Made by a program: the position numbers and the translations under genes. From an uncultured Parabacteroides sp. (GTDB lineage: Bacteria; Bacteroidota; Bacteroidia; Bacteroidales; Tannerellaceae), in the NCBI RefSeq assembly GCF_905196875.1, contig NZ_CAJJWO010000043.1:1-44122 (forward strand): a stretch of 44,122 nucleotides of DNA, in the 5' to 3' direction. Within the stretch, counting starts at the first letter, position 1; every line of letters starts with the position of its first letter. Below the pieces are notes generated by a model that was not told where the DNA came from, did not search any database, and was given only the letters and a program-made list of their open reading frames with translations. Shown here one piece after another: positions 1 through 8,406 of the stretch.

Positions 1-43
1 ATGATTATGAATCATGCGCTCTAACCAGCTGAGCTATCTCGCC
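1..43 (-). tRNA. tRNA with CAT anticodon (Met or Ile2), 3' part outside window
   Basis: Read on the minus strand from 43 the sequence folds as a tRNA 5' half: acceptor strand GGCGAGA, TA, D-stem GCTC with loop AGCTGGTTA and GAGC, then anticodon stem CATGA, loop TTCATAA and the start of TCATG. The anticodon is CAT. The window ends inside the anticodon arm, so the variable and T arms are unseen and elongator tRNA-Met cannot be separated from a lysidine-modified tRNA-Ile2. Confidence 0.9.
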
Positions 44-74
44 ATCATGTTGTCAATTTTCCTTATTGACGCTG

Positions 75-105
75 CAAAAGTAGATGTTATTTTTATATTA
101 TGCAA
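75..105 (-). promoter_or_regulatory. sigma-ABfr type promoter for the tRNA
   Basis: On the minus strand TTG (105-103), 20 bases, then TACTTTTG (82-75), matching the Bacteroidetes TTG-N~20-TAnnTTTG pattern. The tRNA 5' end at 43 lies about 25 bases past the expected start point. Confidence 0.7.
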
Positions 106-241
106 CAGTTTCGTGAAAAAAAATCGTTTATTTTTCGGGGCTTTCAGCTAAGCCTTTAAAAATTAGATGTTTTTTTATTCTAAGAATATTGGCAAATAGC
201 AATCTTTTGCCTATCTTGCTGCGCAAATAATAGCTGAAAAG

Positions 242-625
242 ATGAAAAAAGAGAAGTTTCATATCGAATACGTTTTCGATAAAGTTTCGCGACGAAGTTT
301 ATGGAATCACCTCACCACACCTCCCGGACTATCCGCATGGTTCGCAGATGATGTAACAATCAATGACAACACTTATATTTTTAAGTGGGACAGAGATGAA
401 CAGGAAGCCGAAGTACTGGCCGTAAAACCGGAAATAAGTATCCGTTATCGTTGGGCAGATGAGGATGATGACAATGTTTACTTCGAATTTTTAATTCACA
501 CTGTTGAGCTCACCGGAGCAACCGCTCTTGAAATTACCGACTTTGCCGAGCCGGATGAAAAGAAAGATTCGATCAATTTGTGGGACTCGCAAGTCTATGA
601 ATTGAAACGTACACTCGGTATTTAG
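242..625 (+). CDS. START-like domain protein
   Basis: This 127-residue soluble protein resembles the START-like/SRPBCC (AHSA1-type) domain proteins found as single-domain genes across Bacteroidetes. The N-terminal part, with an aromatic-rich stretch WNHLTTPPGLSAWFADDVT around residues 21-39, followed by alternating strands and a C-terminal helix (about 106-124), fits the helix-grip fold that encloses a hydrophobic ligand. No signal peptide or membrane segment is present, so it is probably cytoplasmic. The ATG at 242 opens directly into the domain. It lies 72 bases before the LptF/G-type permease, which has its own -7 element, so the two may not share a promoter. The ligand is unknown. Family assignment rests on sequence character only. 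Confidence 0.8.
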   Translation: MKKEKFHIEYVFDKVSRRSLWNHLTTPPGLSAWFADDVTINDNTYIFKWDRDEQEAEVLAVKPEISIRYRWADEDDDNVYFEFLIHTVELTGATALEITDFAEPDEKKDSINLWDSQVYELKRTLGI

Positions 626-668
626 GTTGTTTTAGAGATTTATGTCATGTACTTATCGTTTTTTACAC

Positions 669-676
669 TACTTTTG
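669..676 (+). promoter_or_regulatory. -7 element upstream of the LptF/G permease
   Basis: TACTTTTG matches TAnnTTTG and ends 21 bases before the ATG at 698. No good -33 TTTG is visible at the expected distance. Confidence 0.5.
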
Positions 677-697
677 CCCCGTCAACCCGGATAGGTA

Positions 698-2647
698 ATG
701 TTGAAGATAAAACGATTATATACATTTATGCTGCAGACTTTCCTGCCGTTGTTCATTATGACCTTCGGTATCTGTCTGTTTATTGTACTCATGCAGTTCC
801 TTTGGAGGTACATAGACGACATGGTAGGAAAGGGGTTGGGGATTCCTGTGCTCGGCGAAATGTTTTTTTATGCTGCTTTATTCCTCCTACCGATGGCTTT
901 ACCATTGGCCATCTTATTAGCGTCTCTGATGACTTTCGGAAATCTGGGCGAGCGCCTGGAATTACTGGCTATGAAATCTGCCGGGGTATCACTTATACAT
1001 ATAATGAGACCGCTTATGATAACAATTGGCATCATAAGCATCGGTGCATTCTTTTTCCAGAACAACGCCATGCCTGTCGTCCAGGTTAAATTATACTCCC
1101 TACTCTACTCCATGCGGCAGAAATCGCCCGAACTGGATATTCCGGAGGGGGTATTCTATGGGGAAATCACCGGATATAATGTATATGTAAAAGAAAAGGA
1201 TAATAAGACGGGACTGCTGAAAGATGTGATGATCTACGATTATTCGGAAGGTTTCAACAATGCACGTGTTATCGTTGCCGATTCCGGGCGGTTGAAAACA
1301 TCGGCTGATAAGTTATTCCTTGTCTTGTCGCTCTTCAACGGTGAATCGTTTGAGAATTTGAAGGCTCAGGCCAGCACGGGAGCAAAAACGGCTGTTCCGT
1401 ATCGCAGGGAAAGTTTCAGTTCCAAAGAGATTCTTATCGAATTCGATGCAAACTTCACTCGTACGGACGAATCGTTCATGGCCAACCAGTATATGGGAAA
1501 AAAACTGAACGACTTACAGACCTCCATCGATTCAATGACCGTAAGGCTCGATAGCATAAAAGAGTTGAATGCGAAAAGTGTTTATGACATGTCTTATCGT
1601 CGTACATTCTCCAAACCCAGAAGGGCAGAGTCTGATATGGCTAAAACTACTCAGGAGATAAATACAGACTCAATCGTCAACAAGCAAAATGAACCGGCTA
1701 TAATCATCAATTTCGACAGCCTATACCAGGCGGAAGCACCCAGCGGTAAAGCAGCCTTACTTGTACGCGCAAAGTCGAATATAGAGAGTGTAAAGGCCGA
1801 TTACTATTTTAAAGCGGCAACTATGGGGGATGAAGCCTCGAAGGTACGTCGCCACATGACTGAATGGCATAAGAAATTTACCCTGTCATTTGCCTGTATG
1901 GTATTCTTCTTTATCGGGGCCCCGCTGGGAGCAATTATCCGTAAAGGGGGATTAGGTATGCCGGTTGTGATCTCTGTGATCCTGTTCATTTTCTATTATA
2001 TTATTGATAACATCGGGTTTAAAATGGCCCGTGACGGTGTATGGGCAGCCTGGGAAGGTATGTGGTTGAGTTCAGCCGTACTGGCTCCGCTGGGGATATT
2101 CCTTACTTACAAAGCCGTAAACGATAGTGTGATACTAAATGCAGACACATACTTGAACGCTCTGAAAAATCTTATCGGAAAACGTTCCGGACGTAAGGTG
2201 GAAAAGAAAGAAGTAATCATTTTCACCCCCAACTACGTATCTGTTCTTCCACGCCTGGAAAAACTGGCAAACGACTGTGCTTCCTATTTACAGGGTCACA
2301 AACGCTGGCTTAATTATATTACTTTCTGGAAACAGGGAGGAAAAGATCATACAGCCGAACAACTGGCTGAAGAGATGGAAGGGATCATCGAGGAACTGGC
2401 CAACTCCGACCAGAACCTGTTATTGAACAAATTAATGGACTATCCGGTCATAGGCGGATACAACCAACTGAATGCCAATCTGAACGGAAAGATCGGACTG
2501 ACACTCGGTATCTTCTTCCCGATCGGACTGCCGATCTATCTGCTCGCTACATATCAGCGCAAGCTGTTGCGTCATGATGTACAAGTAGTACAAAAGACAA
2601 GCCTCGAACTGGAAGAGATGATCAAGAGCTTAGAAACTAAAAATTAA
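698..2647 (+). CDS. LptF/LptG (YjgP/YjgQ) family permease
   Basis: Inner-membrane permease of the lipopolysaccharide export (Lpt) type, which with an LptB-like ATPase extracts LPS from the inner membrane. Three hydrophobic segments lie in the first 125 residues (about 10-32, 50-78, 100-120), followed by a long periplasmic jelly-roll region, then three membrane segments around 390-475. The sequence GERLELLAMKSAGVS after the second segment is the usual ATPase-contact region of the family. At 649 residues it is much longer than E. coli LptF or LptG (about 360), because of a larger periplasmic insert and a C-terminal extension ending in a further hydrophobic segment near 610-628; such long forms are usual in Bacteroidetes. 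Followed after 6 bases by ribBA. LptF versus LptG cannot be decided. Confidence 0.9.
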   Translation: MLKIKRLYTFMLQTFLPLFIMTFGICLFIVLMQFLWRYIDDMVGKGLGIPVLGEMFFYAALFLLPMALPLAILLASLMTFGNLGERLELLAMKSAGVSLIHIMRPLMITIGIISIGAFFFQNNAMPVVQVKLYSLLYSMRQKSPELDIPEGVFYGEITGYNVYVKEKDNKTGLLKDVMIYDYSEGFNNARVIVADSGRLKTSADKLFLVLSLFNGESFENLKAQASTGAKTAVPYRRESFSSKEILIEFDANFTRTDESFMANQYMGKKLNDLQTSIDSMTVRLDSIKELNAKSVYDMSYRRTFSKPRRAESDMAKTTQEINTDSIVNKQNEPAIIINFDSLYQAEAPSGKAALLVRAKSNIESVKADYYFKAATMGDEASKVRRHMTEWHKKFTLSFACMVFFFIGAPLGAIIRKGGLGMPVVISVILFIFYYIIDNIGFKMARDGVWAAWEGMWLSSAVLAPLGIFLTYKAVNDSVILNADTYLNALKNLIGKRSGRKVEKKEVIIFTPNYVSVLPRLEKLANDCASYLQGHKRWLNYITFWKQGGKDHTAEQLAEEMEGIIEELANSDQNLLLNKLMDYPVIGGYNQLNANLNGKIGLTLGIFFPIGLPIYLLATYQRKLLRHDVQVVQKTSLELEEMIKSLETKN

Positions 2648-2653
2648 AACGAT

Positions 2654-3871
2654 ATGAGTGATTTCAAATTAAACACGATCGAAGAAGCAATTGAAGATTT
2701 CCGCGAAGGAAAATTCCTGATCGTTGTCGACGACGAAGATCGCGAAAACGAAGGTGACTTTATTGTTGCTGCAGAAAAGATAACTCCCGATAAAGTAAAT
2801 TTCATGATGACATACGGTCGTGGTGTACTATGTGCCCCGATCACGGAAGAACGTTGCCAGGAACTCGATCTGGATATGCAGGTAGCCAGAAACACTTCTA
2901 TGCTGGAAACGCCTTTCACTGTAACTGTCGATAAACTGGGTGGCGGTTGTACTACCGGTGTCTCTATGTTCGACCGTGCCGAAACAATACGCGCTTTGGC
3001 CGATCCCCAGACAAAACCGTCTGATTTGGGACGCCCGGGACATATCAACCCGCTACGTGCCCGTTCCCGCGGTGTACTTCGCCGTGCCGGACACACAGAA
3101 GCCGCTGTCGACCTGGCTCGCCTGGCCGGACTTTTCCCTGCCGGGGCACTGATCGAGATCATCAATGAAGATGGAACAATGGCCCGCCTGCCTCAATTGG
3201 TAGAAGTGGCCAAGAAATTCGATATCAAAATTATCTGTATCAAAGATCTGATTGCTTACCGCCTGAAGACAGAATCTATTGTCGACAAAGGCGTGGAAGT
3301 AGATATGCCGACACAATACGGTCATTTCCATCTGATCCCGTTCCGCCAGAAAAGTAACGGACTGGAACATATCGCTTTGATTAAAGGAGATATCTCCGGT
3401 GAAGAACCGGTATTAGTACGGGTTCATTCATCCTGCGCCACCGGCGACATCTTCGGTTCGATGCGTTGCGAATGTGGCGAACAGCTCCACAGAGCAATGA
3501 AAATGATCGAGAAAGAAGGACGCGGCGCCATCGTCTACCTGAACCAGGAAGGACGCGGTATCGGCCTGATGGATAAAATGAAAGCCTATAAACTTCAGGA
3601 AGAAGGATTGGATACGGTAGATGCCAACCTGCATCTGGGACACCAGGCTGATGAGCGTGATTATGGTGTCGGAGCACAGATACTGAAACACATCGGTATC
3701 ACTAAAATGCGTCTGATGACCAACAATCCGATAAAACGTGTCGGCCTTGAAGCCTACGGCTTGACGATTGCGGAAAATGTTCCTATCGAAGTAACTCCCA
3801 ACAAATATAACGAGTTTTATATGAAGACAAAGAAGGAACGTATGGGACATGTACTTCACAATATCAAATAA
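2654..3871 (+). CDS. ribBA: Bifunctional 3,4-DHBP synthase / GTP cyclohydrolase II
   Basis: Catalyses both entry reactions of riboflavin synthesis: ribulose 5-phosphate to 3,4-dihydroxy-2-butanone 4-phosphate, and GTP ring opening. Residues 1 to about 205 form the RibB domain, with the acidic metal/substrate loop DDEDRENEGD at 26-35 and the motif RRAGHTEAAVDLARLAGL. The C-terminal half is RibA, with zinc-ligand cysteines in SSCATGDIFGSMRCECGEQ, the QEGRGIGL GTP site and the late DTVDAN and ADERDYG blocks. Both domains are intact at 405 residues. The RibB loop reads GHINPLRAR instead of the common GHxFPLRAR; I take this as a lineage variant. Six bases after the permease gene, so probably co-transcribed. 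Confidence 0.97.
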   Translation: MSDFKLNTIEEAIEDFREGKFLIVVDDEDRENEGDFIVAAEKITPDKVNFMMTYGRGVLCAPITEERCQELDLDMQVARNTSMLETPFTVTVDKLGGGCTTGVSMFDRAETIRALADPQTKPSDLGRPGHINPLRARSRGVLRRAGHTEAAVDLARLAGLFPAGALIEIINEDGTMARLPQLVEVAKKFDIKIICIKDLIAYRLKTESIVDKGVEVDMPTQYGHFHLIPFRQKSNGLEHIALIKGDISGEEPVLVRVHSSCATGDIFGSMRCECGEQLHRAMKMIEKEGRGAIVYLNQEGRGIGLMDKMKAYKLQEEGLDTVDANLHLGHQADERDYGVGAQILKHIGITKMRLMTNNPIKRVGLEAYGLTIAENVPIEVTPNKYNEFYMKTKKERMGHVLHNIK

Positions 3872-3882
3872 TTAGCAATTTG

Positions 3883-3913
3883 TTGCAAGAATGCCGATAA
3901 TTAATTACTTTTG
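3883..3913 (+). promoter_or_regulatory. sigma-ABfr type promoter of the aminotransferase gene
   Basis: TTG at 3883-3885, 20 bases, then TACTTTTG at 3906-3913. It overlaps an in-frame TTG at 3911, which argues against that codon as the translation start and for the ATG at 3953. Confidence 0.75.
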
Positions 3914-3952
3914 TCGCAACTATTTAAAACAACCTATACAAACAGCAGTGTC

Positions 3953-5146
3953 ATGACACAAGTTTCAGATCGTTTAGCAAGTTTATCGCCTTCGGCAACA
4001 TTGGCGATGTCTCAAAAGAGCAATGAGCTCAAAGCACAAGGTATCGATGTTATCAACCTGAGTGTGGGAGAACCTGATTTCAACACACCCGATCACATTA
4101 AGGAAGCTGCAAAAAAAGCGGTAGATGATAACTTCTCTCGTTACTCACCAGTTCCCGGCTACCCGGCATTACGTAATGCGATTGTTGCCAAGCTGAAGAA
4201 TGAAAACGGATTGGAATATACGGCCAATCAAATTTCTTGTGCGAACGGAGCTAAACAATCCGTTTGTAACACGATTCTGGTATTGGTAAATCGGGGAGAC
4301 GAAGTAATTATTCCGGCACCGTTCTGGGTTAGTTATCCTGAAATGGTTAAGCTGGCCGAAGGTAACCCGGTAATTGTTCCGGCTGGTATCGAACAGGATT
4401 TCAAGATCACTCCGGCTCAGTTGGAAGCTGCTATCACTCCGAAGACAAAAGCATTGATCCTCTGTTCGCCTTCCAATCCGACAGGCTCAGTTTACAGTGC
4501 TGATGAATTGGCCGGTCTGGCAGAAGTATTGAAAAAACATCCGGAAATCATCGTTATTGCCGACGAGATCTACGAACATATCAACTATATCGGCAAACAC
4601 CACAGCATTGCCTCTGTTGAAGGTATGCAGGATCGTACTGTTATTGTAAACGGTGTTTCCAAAGCATACGCGATGACAGGCTGGCGTATTGGTTTCATTG
4701 CCGGACCGGAATGGATCGTAAAAGCCGTAAACAAACTTCAGGGACAGTATACATCAGGCCCTTGCTCTGTATCACAGAAAGCAGCAGAAGTAGCTTATAC
4801 AGGCTCACAGCAACCGGTTGAAGATATGCGTAAAGCATTCGAACGCCGCCGCGACCTGATCGTCAACCTGGCTAAGGAAGTTCCGGGATTCGAAATCAAC
4901 AAGCCGGAAGGAGCTTTCTACCTGTTCCCGAAATGTAGCTACTACTACGGAAAGACAGACGGTACAAATACAATCAACAATGCTGACGACCTGGCTATGT
5001 TCCTGTTGGAAAAAGCACATGTTGCCTGCGTAGGCGGTACTTCTTTCGGTGCTCCCGAATGTATCCGTATGAGCTATGCTACCAGCGATGAAAACATTGT
5101 AGAAGCTATCAAACGTATTAAAAATGCTTTGGCTACTTTAAAATAA
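3953..5146 (+). CDS. aspC: Class I/II PLP-dependent aspartate-type aminotransferase
   Basis: Fold-type I PLP aminotransferase of the thermophile-type aspartate aminotransferase group, transferring the amino group between aspartate (possibly prephenate or aromatic acids) and 2-oxoglutarate. The frame is open back to a TTG at 3911, but that codon lies inside the -7 promoter element, so I use ATG 3953, giving 397 residues. Early residues contain the substrate-pocket sequence VGEPDFNTP. The PLP lysine is K237 in SKAYAMTGWRIG. The phosphate-binding and aspartate motifs CSPSNPTGSVY and IADEIYEHINY are present, as is the C-terminal FGAPECIRMSYA with the substrate-binding Arg. A strong terminator follows. 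The exact substrate cannot be fixed from sequence. Confidence 0.93.
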   Translation: MTQVSDRLASLSPSATLAMSQKSNELKAQGIDVINLSVGEPDFNTPDHIKEAAKKAVDDNFSRYSPVPGYPALRNAIVAKLKNENGLEYTANQISCANGAKQSVCNTILVLVNRGDEVIIPAPFWVSYPEMVKLAEGNPVIVPAGIEQDFKITPAQLEAAITPKTKALILCSPSNPTGSVYSADELAGLAEVLKKHPEIIVIADEIYEHINYIGKHHSIASVEGMQDRTVIVNGVSKAYAMTGWRIGFIAGPEWIVKAVNKLQGQYTSGPCSVSQKAAEVAYTGSQQPVEDMRKAFERRRDLIVNLAKEVPGFEINKPEGAFYLFPKCSYYYGKTDGTNTINNADDLAMFLLEKAHVACVGGTSFGAPECIRMSYATSDENIVEAIKRIKNALATLK

Positions 5147-5170
5147 GGAAAGTAAAGTCTTATAACACAA

Positions 5171-5204
5171 AAAAGGGACTCCGATTAATTTCGGAGTCCC
5201 TTTT
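5171..5204. terminator. Bidirectional rho-independent terminator
   Basis: A perfect 14-bp stem (5171-5184 with 5191-5204) around a 6-base loop, core GGGACTCCGA / TCGGAGTCCC. It is followed by T's on the plus strand and preceded by A's, which give U's on the minus strand. It separates the convergent aminotransferase gene and tsf and can serve both. Confidence 0.95.
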
Positions 5205-5225
5205 TTATTTCATTGCTTACGCTAA

Positions 5226-6215
5226 TTATTCAGCACGCAAAGTGAAGCGTTTGAATGCAAGAACTTTCAATTCAGGATCTGCTTCCTTCATTACTTCTCT
5301 TACAGTCTTCTTTGCATCCATGATGTCTTCCTGGTTCAACAGGCAAACTTCTTTCAAGAATTTGCTAAGACGACCTTTTGCAATATTTTCAATCATCTGC
5401 TGAGGTAAGTTAGCAGATTTTTCCTCTGAAACCTTAGCGATGATTTCTTTAGCTTTAGCCACATCTTCAGCTGTAATCCAGCCTTTAGCCATATTGCTTT
5501 CCATGTGATCTTCGCTATCAACATGCGTAGGATTGATACCAGCTTTCTTCAGGGCAGCTTCAACAGCTTTCTGAACCTGCTCAGCTTTAGTCTTTTCAAT
5601 AGCTACCTGGATTTCAGTTTCTTTTACTGATTCAGAAACACCATCTTCATCGATAGCGATCGGGTTCATAGCAGCGATCTGCATAGCTATGTTATGAGCT
5701 ACATTGTCTGATTCCTTGTTGAAAGCAACGATTGTACAAAGCATGTTCTTACCCATGTGGTTGTAAACAGTGGTGTAAGCGCCTTCTACTACATTGTAGC
5801 CGTCCAATTCCATCTTTTCGCCAGTGATACCGCTACGGTCGGTAACAGCGTCCTGTATAGTACCTTTACCCATCGGCAGAGCTTTCACTTCGTCCAGAGT
5901 CTTGCACTTGTTAGCCACAGCAGCGTCAAGGATAGCCTGAGCCAGAGCAATGAAGTCTTCATTCTTAGCAACGAAGTCAGTTTCGCACTTCAAAGCGATA
6001 ACTGCAGCGAACTCACCGTCTTTCTTAGCCAACACGCAACCTTCAGAAGCTTCACGATCAGAACGTTTAGCAGCGATAGCCTGTCCTTTTTTACGGATAA
6101 TTTCCATTGCCTTTTCGATGTCACCGTCAGCTTCAGTCAAAGCCTTCTTACAATCCATCATACCAGCTCCACTCAATTTGCGCAGCTTGGTAATATCAGC
6201 CATAGTTACAGCCAT
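5226..6215 (-). CDS. tsf: Elongation factor Ts
   Basis: Guanine nucleotide exchange factor that recycles EF-Tu from the GDP form. An N-terminal UBA-like domain (about 5-45, starting ADITKLRKLSGAGMMDCKKA) is followed by the EF-Tu contact signature TDFVAKN at 79-85 and the two-part core with a coiled-coil-like segment. At 329 residues it is longer than the E. coli protein (283); the extra length is in the core and C-terminal part, as in other Bacteroidetes. It is the last gene of rplM-rpsI-rpsB-tsf on the minus strand, 141 bases after rpsB, and ends 22 bases before the shared terminator. Confidence 0.98.
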   Translation of the reverse strand: MAVTMADITKLRKLSGAGMMDCKKALTEADGDIEKAMEIIRKKGQAIAAKRSDREASEGCVLAKKDGEFAAVIALKCETDFVAKNEDFIALAQAILDAAVANKCKTLDEVKALPMGKGTIQDAVTDRSGITGEKMELDGYNVVEGAYTTVYNHMGKNMLCTIVAFNKESDNVAHNIAMQIAAMNPIAIDEDGVSESVKETEIQVAIEKTKAEQVQKAVEAALKKAGINPTHVDSEDHMESNMAKGWITAEDVAKAKEIIAKVSEEKSANLPQQMIENIAKGRLSKFLKEVCLLNQEDIMDAKKTVREVMKEADPELKVLAFKRFTLRAE

Positions 6216-6245
6216 AATCTTATTTCCTTATTTAATTGTTTATAC

Positions 6246-6353
6246 TATTCTAAAACAACAATGGACAACCGACAGTTGACAATTACTGTCAAAAGCCAAT
6301 TGCCCATTGTTTTATATTCTAATTGTCAATTGCAAACTGTCAATTGTCAATTA
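6246..6353. repeat. TTGTCAATT-type short repeats between rpsB and tsf
   Basis: Most of the rpsB-tsf spacer is built of variants of AATTGTCAATTG and its complement: TTGACAATT at 6276-6284, AATTGTCAATTG at 6321-6332 and CTGTCAATTGTCAATTA at 6337-6353. GACAGT/ACTGTC and AACAATGG/CCATTGTT arms can form nested hairpins. The rest of the spacer is AT-rich. Confidence 0.7.
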
Positions 6354-6356
6354 TAT

Positions 6357-7202
6357 TTATTCTTCGATATCTTTAGCGTACTTGTCAGCGACTTTAGCGT
6401 TCAAAGCGTCTTCGTCTTCTTTCTTAGTACGTTCTTTCTTTACAGTAGCTTTTCCTTTGCGTTCTCTTTTAGGACCTTCGCCTTCACCGGCAGCTTCTGT
6501 ATCGATCTTTTCAGCTTTGCGTTCCTGCAGACCTTCGTTCATTGCTTCGCAGATAGCGCCTAAGATAACTTCTACTGATTTAGTAGCGTCGTCGTTAGCC
6601 GGGATCACGTAGTCAATGTTGTTAGGATCAGAGTTAGTATCAACCATACCGAAAACGGGGATACCCAGACGGTTGGCTTCGCGTACTGCAATATGTTCTT
6701 TCATCACGTCAACAACGAACAAAGCAGACGGCAGACGAGTCAAGTCTACAATAGAACCTAACGTCTTTTCCAGCTTAGCACGCTGACGAGTGATCTGAAG
6801 TTTTTCTCTTTTTGACAGATTATCAAATGTACCATCTTTTGTCATCTTATCGATAGTAGTCATCTTTTTGATGGCTTTACGGATAGTCGGGAAGTTGGTC
6901 AACATACCACCCGGCCAGCGTTCGATAACGTAAGGCATACCTACAGAAGCAGCCTTATCAGCGACAACTTGTTTTGCTTGTTTTTTAGTAGCAACGAAAA
7001 GTACTTTCTTACCCTGTTTAGCCAGGTTTTTCATTACTTCTGCTGCTTCGTCTACTTTAGCAACTGTTTTATATAAATCAATGATATGAATACCATTGCG
7101 CTCCATAAAGATATAAGGAGCCATAGCGGGATTCCACTTTCTCTTCAAGTGTCCGAAGTGTACACCAGCTTCTAATAACTGATCAAAATTAACTCTTGAC
7201 AT
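6357..7202 (-). CDS. rpsB: 30S ribosomal protein S2
   Basis: Small-subunit protein S2, bound at the head-body junction and needed for S1 attachment. It starts MSRVNFDQLLEAGVHFGHLKRKWNP, containing the family signature GVHFGHxxRxWNP, and carries the internal block LPSALFVVDVMKEHIAVREA and GIPVFGMVDTNSDP. At 281 residues it exceeds E. coli S2 (241) through a Lys/Glu-rich low-complexity C-terminal tail from about residue 230. Located between rpsI (136-base spacer) and tsf in the minus-strand translation operon. ATG 7202 is the family start. Confidence 0.98.
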   Translation of the reverse strand: MSRVNFDQLLEAGVHFGHLKRKWNPAMAPYIFMERNGIHIIDLYKTVAKVDEAAEVMKNLAKQGKKVLFVATKKQAKQVVADKAASVGMPYVIERWPGGMLTNFPTIRKAIKKMTTIDKMTKDGTFDNLSKREKLQITRQRAKLEKTLGSIVDLTRLPSALFVVDVMKEHIAVREANRLGIPVFGMVDTNSDPNNIDYVIPANDDATKSVEVILGAICEAMNEGLQERKAEKIDTEAAGEGEGPKRERKGKATVKKERTKKEDEDALNAKVADKYAKDIEE

Positions 7203-7261
7203 TTTTTTCTTTTTAAATCGTTTACTTTCTGTTTAATTTTCAACTATCAGGTAGTCCTCCG

Positions 7262-7275
7262 GCATGTCTGCATGC
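7262..7275 (-). promoter_or_regulatory. Small hairpin in the rpsB leader
   Basis: GCATG-TCTG-CATGC forms a 5-bp stem with a four-base loop about 60-75 bases ahead of rpsB on the minus strand. It is the clearest structure in the 136-base rpsI-rpsB spacer and could be part of a ribosomal-protein leader; no promoter match was found there. Confidence 0.3.
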
Positions 7276-7338
7276 AAAAGAAATCCCGACAATTTAGATA
7301 CTAAACGCTTTGTCCTTGTAAGAAACTCACAAATAACA

Positions 7339-7725
7339 TTAACGTTTGCTGAACTGGAATCTCTTACGAGCTTTTGGCTGACCCGGTTTCTTACGTTCAA
7401 CAGCACGAGGATCGCGAGTTACGAAGCCTTCTGCTCTCAACGCAGGTTTATCTTCCGGATTAATCTTGATCAAAGCACGAGCGATAGCCAAGCGAGCAGC
7501 TTCTGACTGACCTTTGAAACCACCACCGTCAAGGTTGATCTTGATGTCATATTGTTCTTCAACATTCAGCTTTGCAAGCGGTTGCTTAACAATGAACTGA
7601 AGGATTGTAGAAGGAAAGTAATTTGCAAGATCACGTTTGTTGATAGTTATCTTTCCCGTTCCTTCGCTTACGAATACGCGAGCAACTGCTGCTTTACGTC
7701 TTCCTATTGCATTTACTACTTCCAT
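7339..7725 (-). CDS. rpsI: 30S ribosomal protein S9
   Basis: Small-subunit protein S9, whose basic C-terminal tail reaches the P-site tRNA. The sequence has the signature start NAIGRRKAAVARVFV, the central GGGFKGQSEAARLAIARAL and the C-terminal PRAVERKKPGQPKARKRFQF followed by the terminal SKR that contacts tRNA. At 128 residues it has the usual length. It lies 5 bases after rplM, the conserved bacterial L13-S9 pair. Confidence 0.98.
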   Translation of the reverse strand: MEVVNAIGRRKAAVARVFVSEGTGKITINKRDLANYFPSTILQFIVKQPLAKLNVEEQYDIKINLDGGGFKGQSEAARLAIARALIKINPEDKPALRAEGFVTRDPRAVERKKPGQPKARKRFQFSKR

Positions 7726-7730
7726 AGTTA

Positions 7731-8186
7731 TTATTTAAGTGAGTTTATATCGATTGACTTAGGTTGTTGAGCTTCGTGCTTGTGCTCTGTTCCTGCATAT
7801 ACATATAAGTTACCCAGTAACTTTGCACCCAGACGATTTTTAGGCAACATACCCTTTACTACTTTTCTGAACAGACGATCTTCGCCCTTCTGCATCAATT
7901 CTGCAGGAGAATATGCGATCTGTCCACCGGGATATCCGGTATATCTCAAATAAACACGATCGTTCCACTTGTTACCTGTCAGAACGATTTTATCTGCATT
8001 GATAATGATTACATTATCACCACAATCAACATGAGGAGTGAAATTGGGTTTATACTTACCGCGCAAAAGTTTTGCTACTTTTGCACAAAGACGTCCCAAA
8101 GTCTGTCCATCAGCGTCAACGATGACCCACTCTTTGTTTACAGTTGCTTTGTTTGCAGAAATGGTCTTAAAACTTAAAGTATCCAC
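7731..8186 (-). CDS. rplM: 50S ribosomal protein L13
   Basis: Early-assembly large-subunit protein. The start is MDTLSFKTISANKATVNKEW, then VDADGQTLGRL, KPNFTPHVDCGDNVIIINADKI and the family motif KGMLPKNRLG. At 151 residues it matches the family length. The initiation codon is GTG (8186-8184); no ATG lies upstream in a sensible position and the start agrees with Bacteroidales homologues as I remember them. First gene of the minus-strand operon, preceded by a good promoter and a leader of about 130 bases. Confidence 0.97.
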   Translation of the reverse strand: MDTLSFKTISANKATVNKEWVIVDADGQTLGRLCAKVAKLLRGKYKPNFTPHVDCGDNVIIINADKIVLTGNKWNDRVYLRYTGYPGGQIAYSPAELMQKGEDRLFRKVVKGMLPKNRLGAKLLGNLYVYAGTEHKHEAQQPKSIDINSLK

Positions 8187-8315
8187 TGCTTAATAAATTA
8201 ATTAATTAATAACTCTAAAAAACAAGCGCTCAGTTTCTCACTACCATTATCACTACGGACACTTGACGTAATAATGTGCTAAAAACTAAACCCTTAGTAC
8301 AATTTGATAATATTC
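8187..8315 (-). promoter_or_regulatory. Leader of the rplM operon
   Basis: About 130 untranslated bases separate the expected transcription start from the rplM GTG. Ribosomal-protein leaders ahead of rplM have, to my memory, been proposed in Bacteroidia, so autoregulation by L13 is plausible; I did not derive a convincing fold by eye. The last 30 bases are a TAAT-rich run. Confidence 0.35.
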
Positions 8316-8321
8316 GGCTTG

Positions 8322-8351
8322 CAAAGGTACGGCTTTTCTTCGAAATACAAA
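8322..8351 (-). promoter_or_regulatory. sigma-ABfr promoter of rplM-rpsI-rpsB-tsf
   Basis: On the minus strand TTTG (8351-8348), 18 bases, TACCTTTG (8329-8322): the most complete match to the Bacteroidetes housekeeping promoter in the window. Confidence 0.85.
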
Positions 8352-8406
8352 ATATTTGTACATCTTTTTCATTATGAACCGCTAAGAGAGAAAGGACGAT
8401 CGTTTT

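Noticed and set aside
2654..3871. RibBA loop GHINPLRAR as a catalytic defect
   Set aside because: Flanking catalytic motifs are intact and I believe the variant is common in Bacteroidales, so it is not evidence of inactivation.
5757..6563. Long open frame on the plus strand opposite tsf/rpsB
   Set aside because: It is the complement of two unmistakable genes, and its Ser/Phe-rich translation is typical of an antisense shadow.
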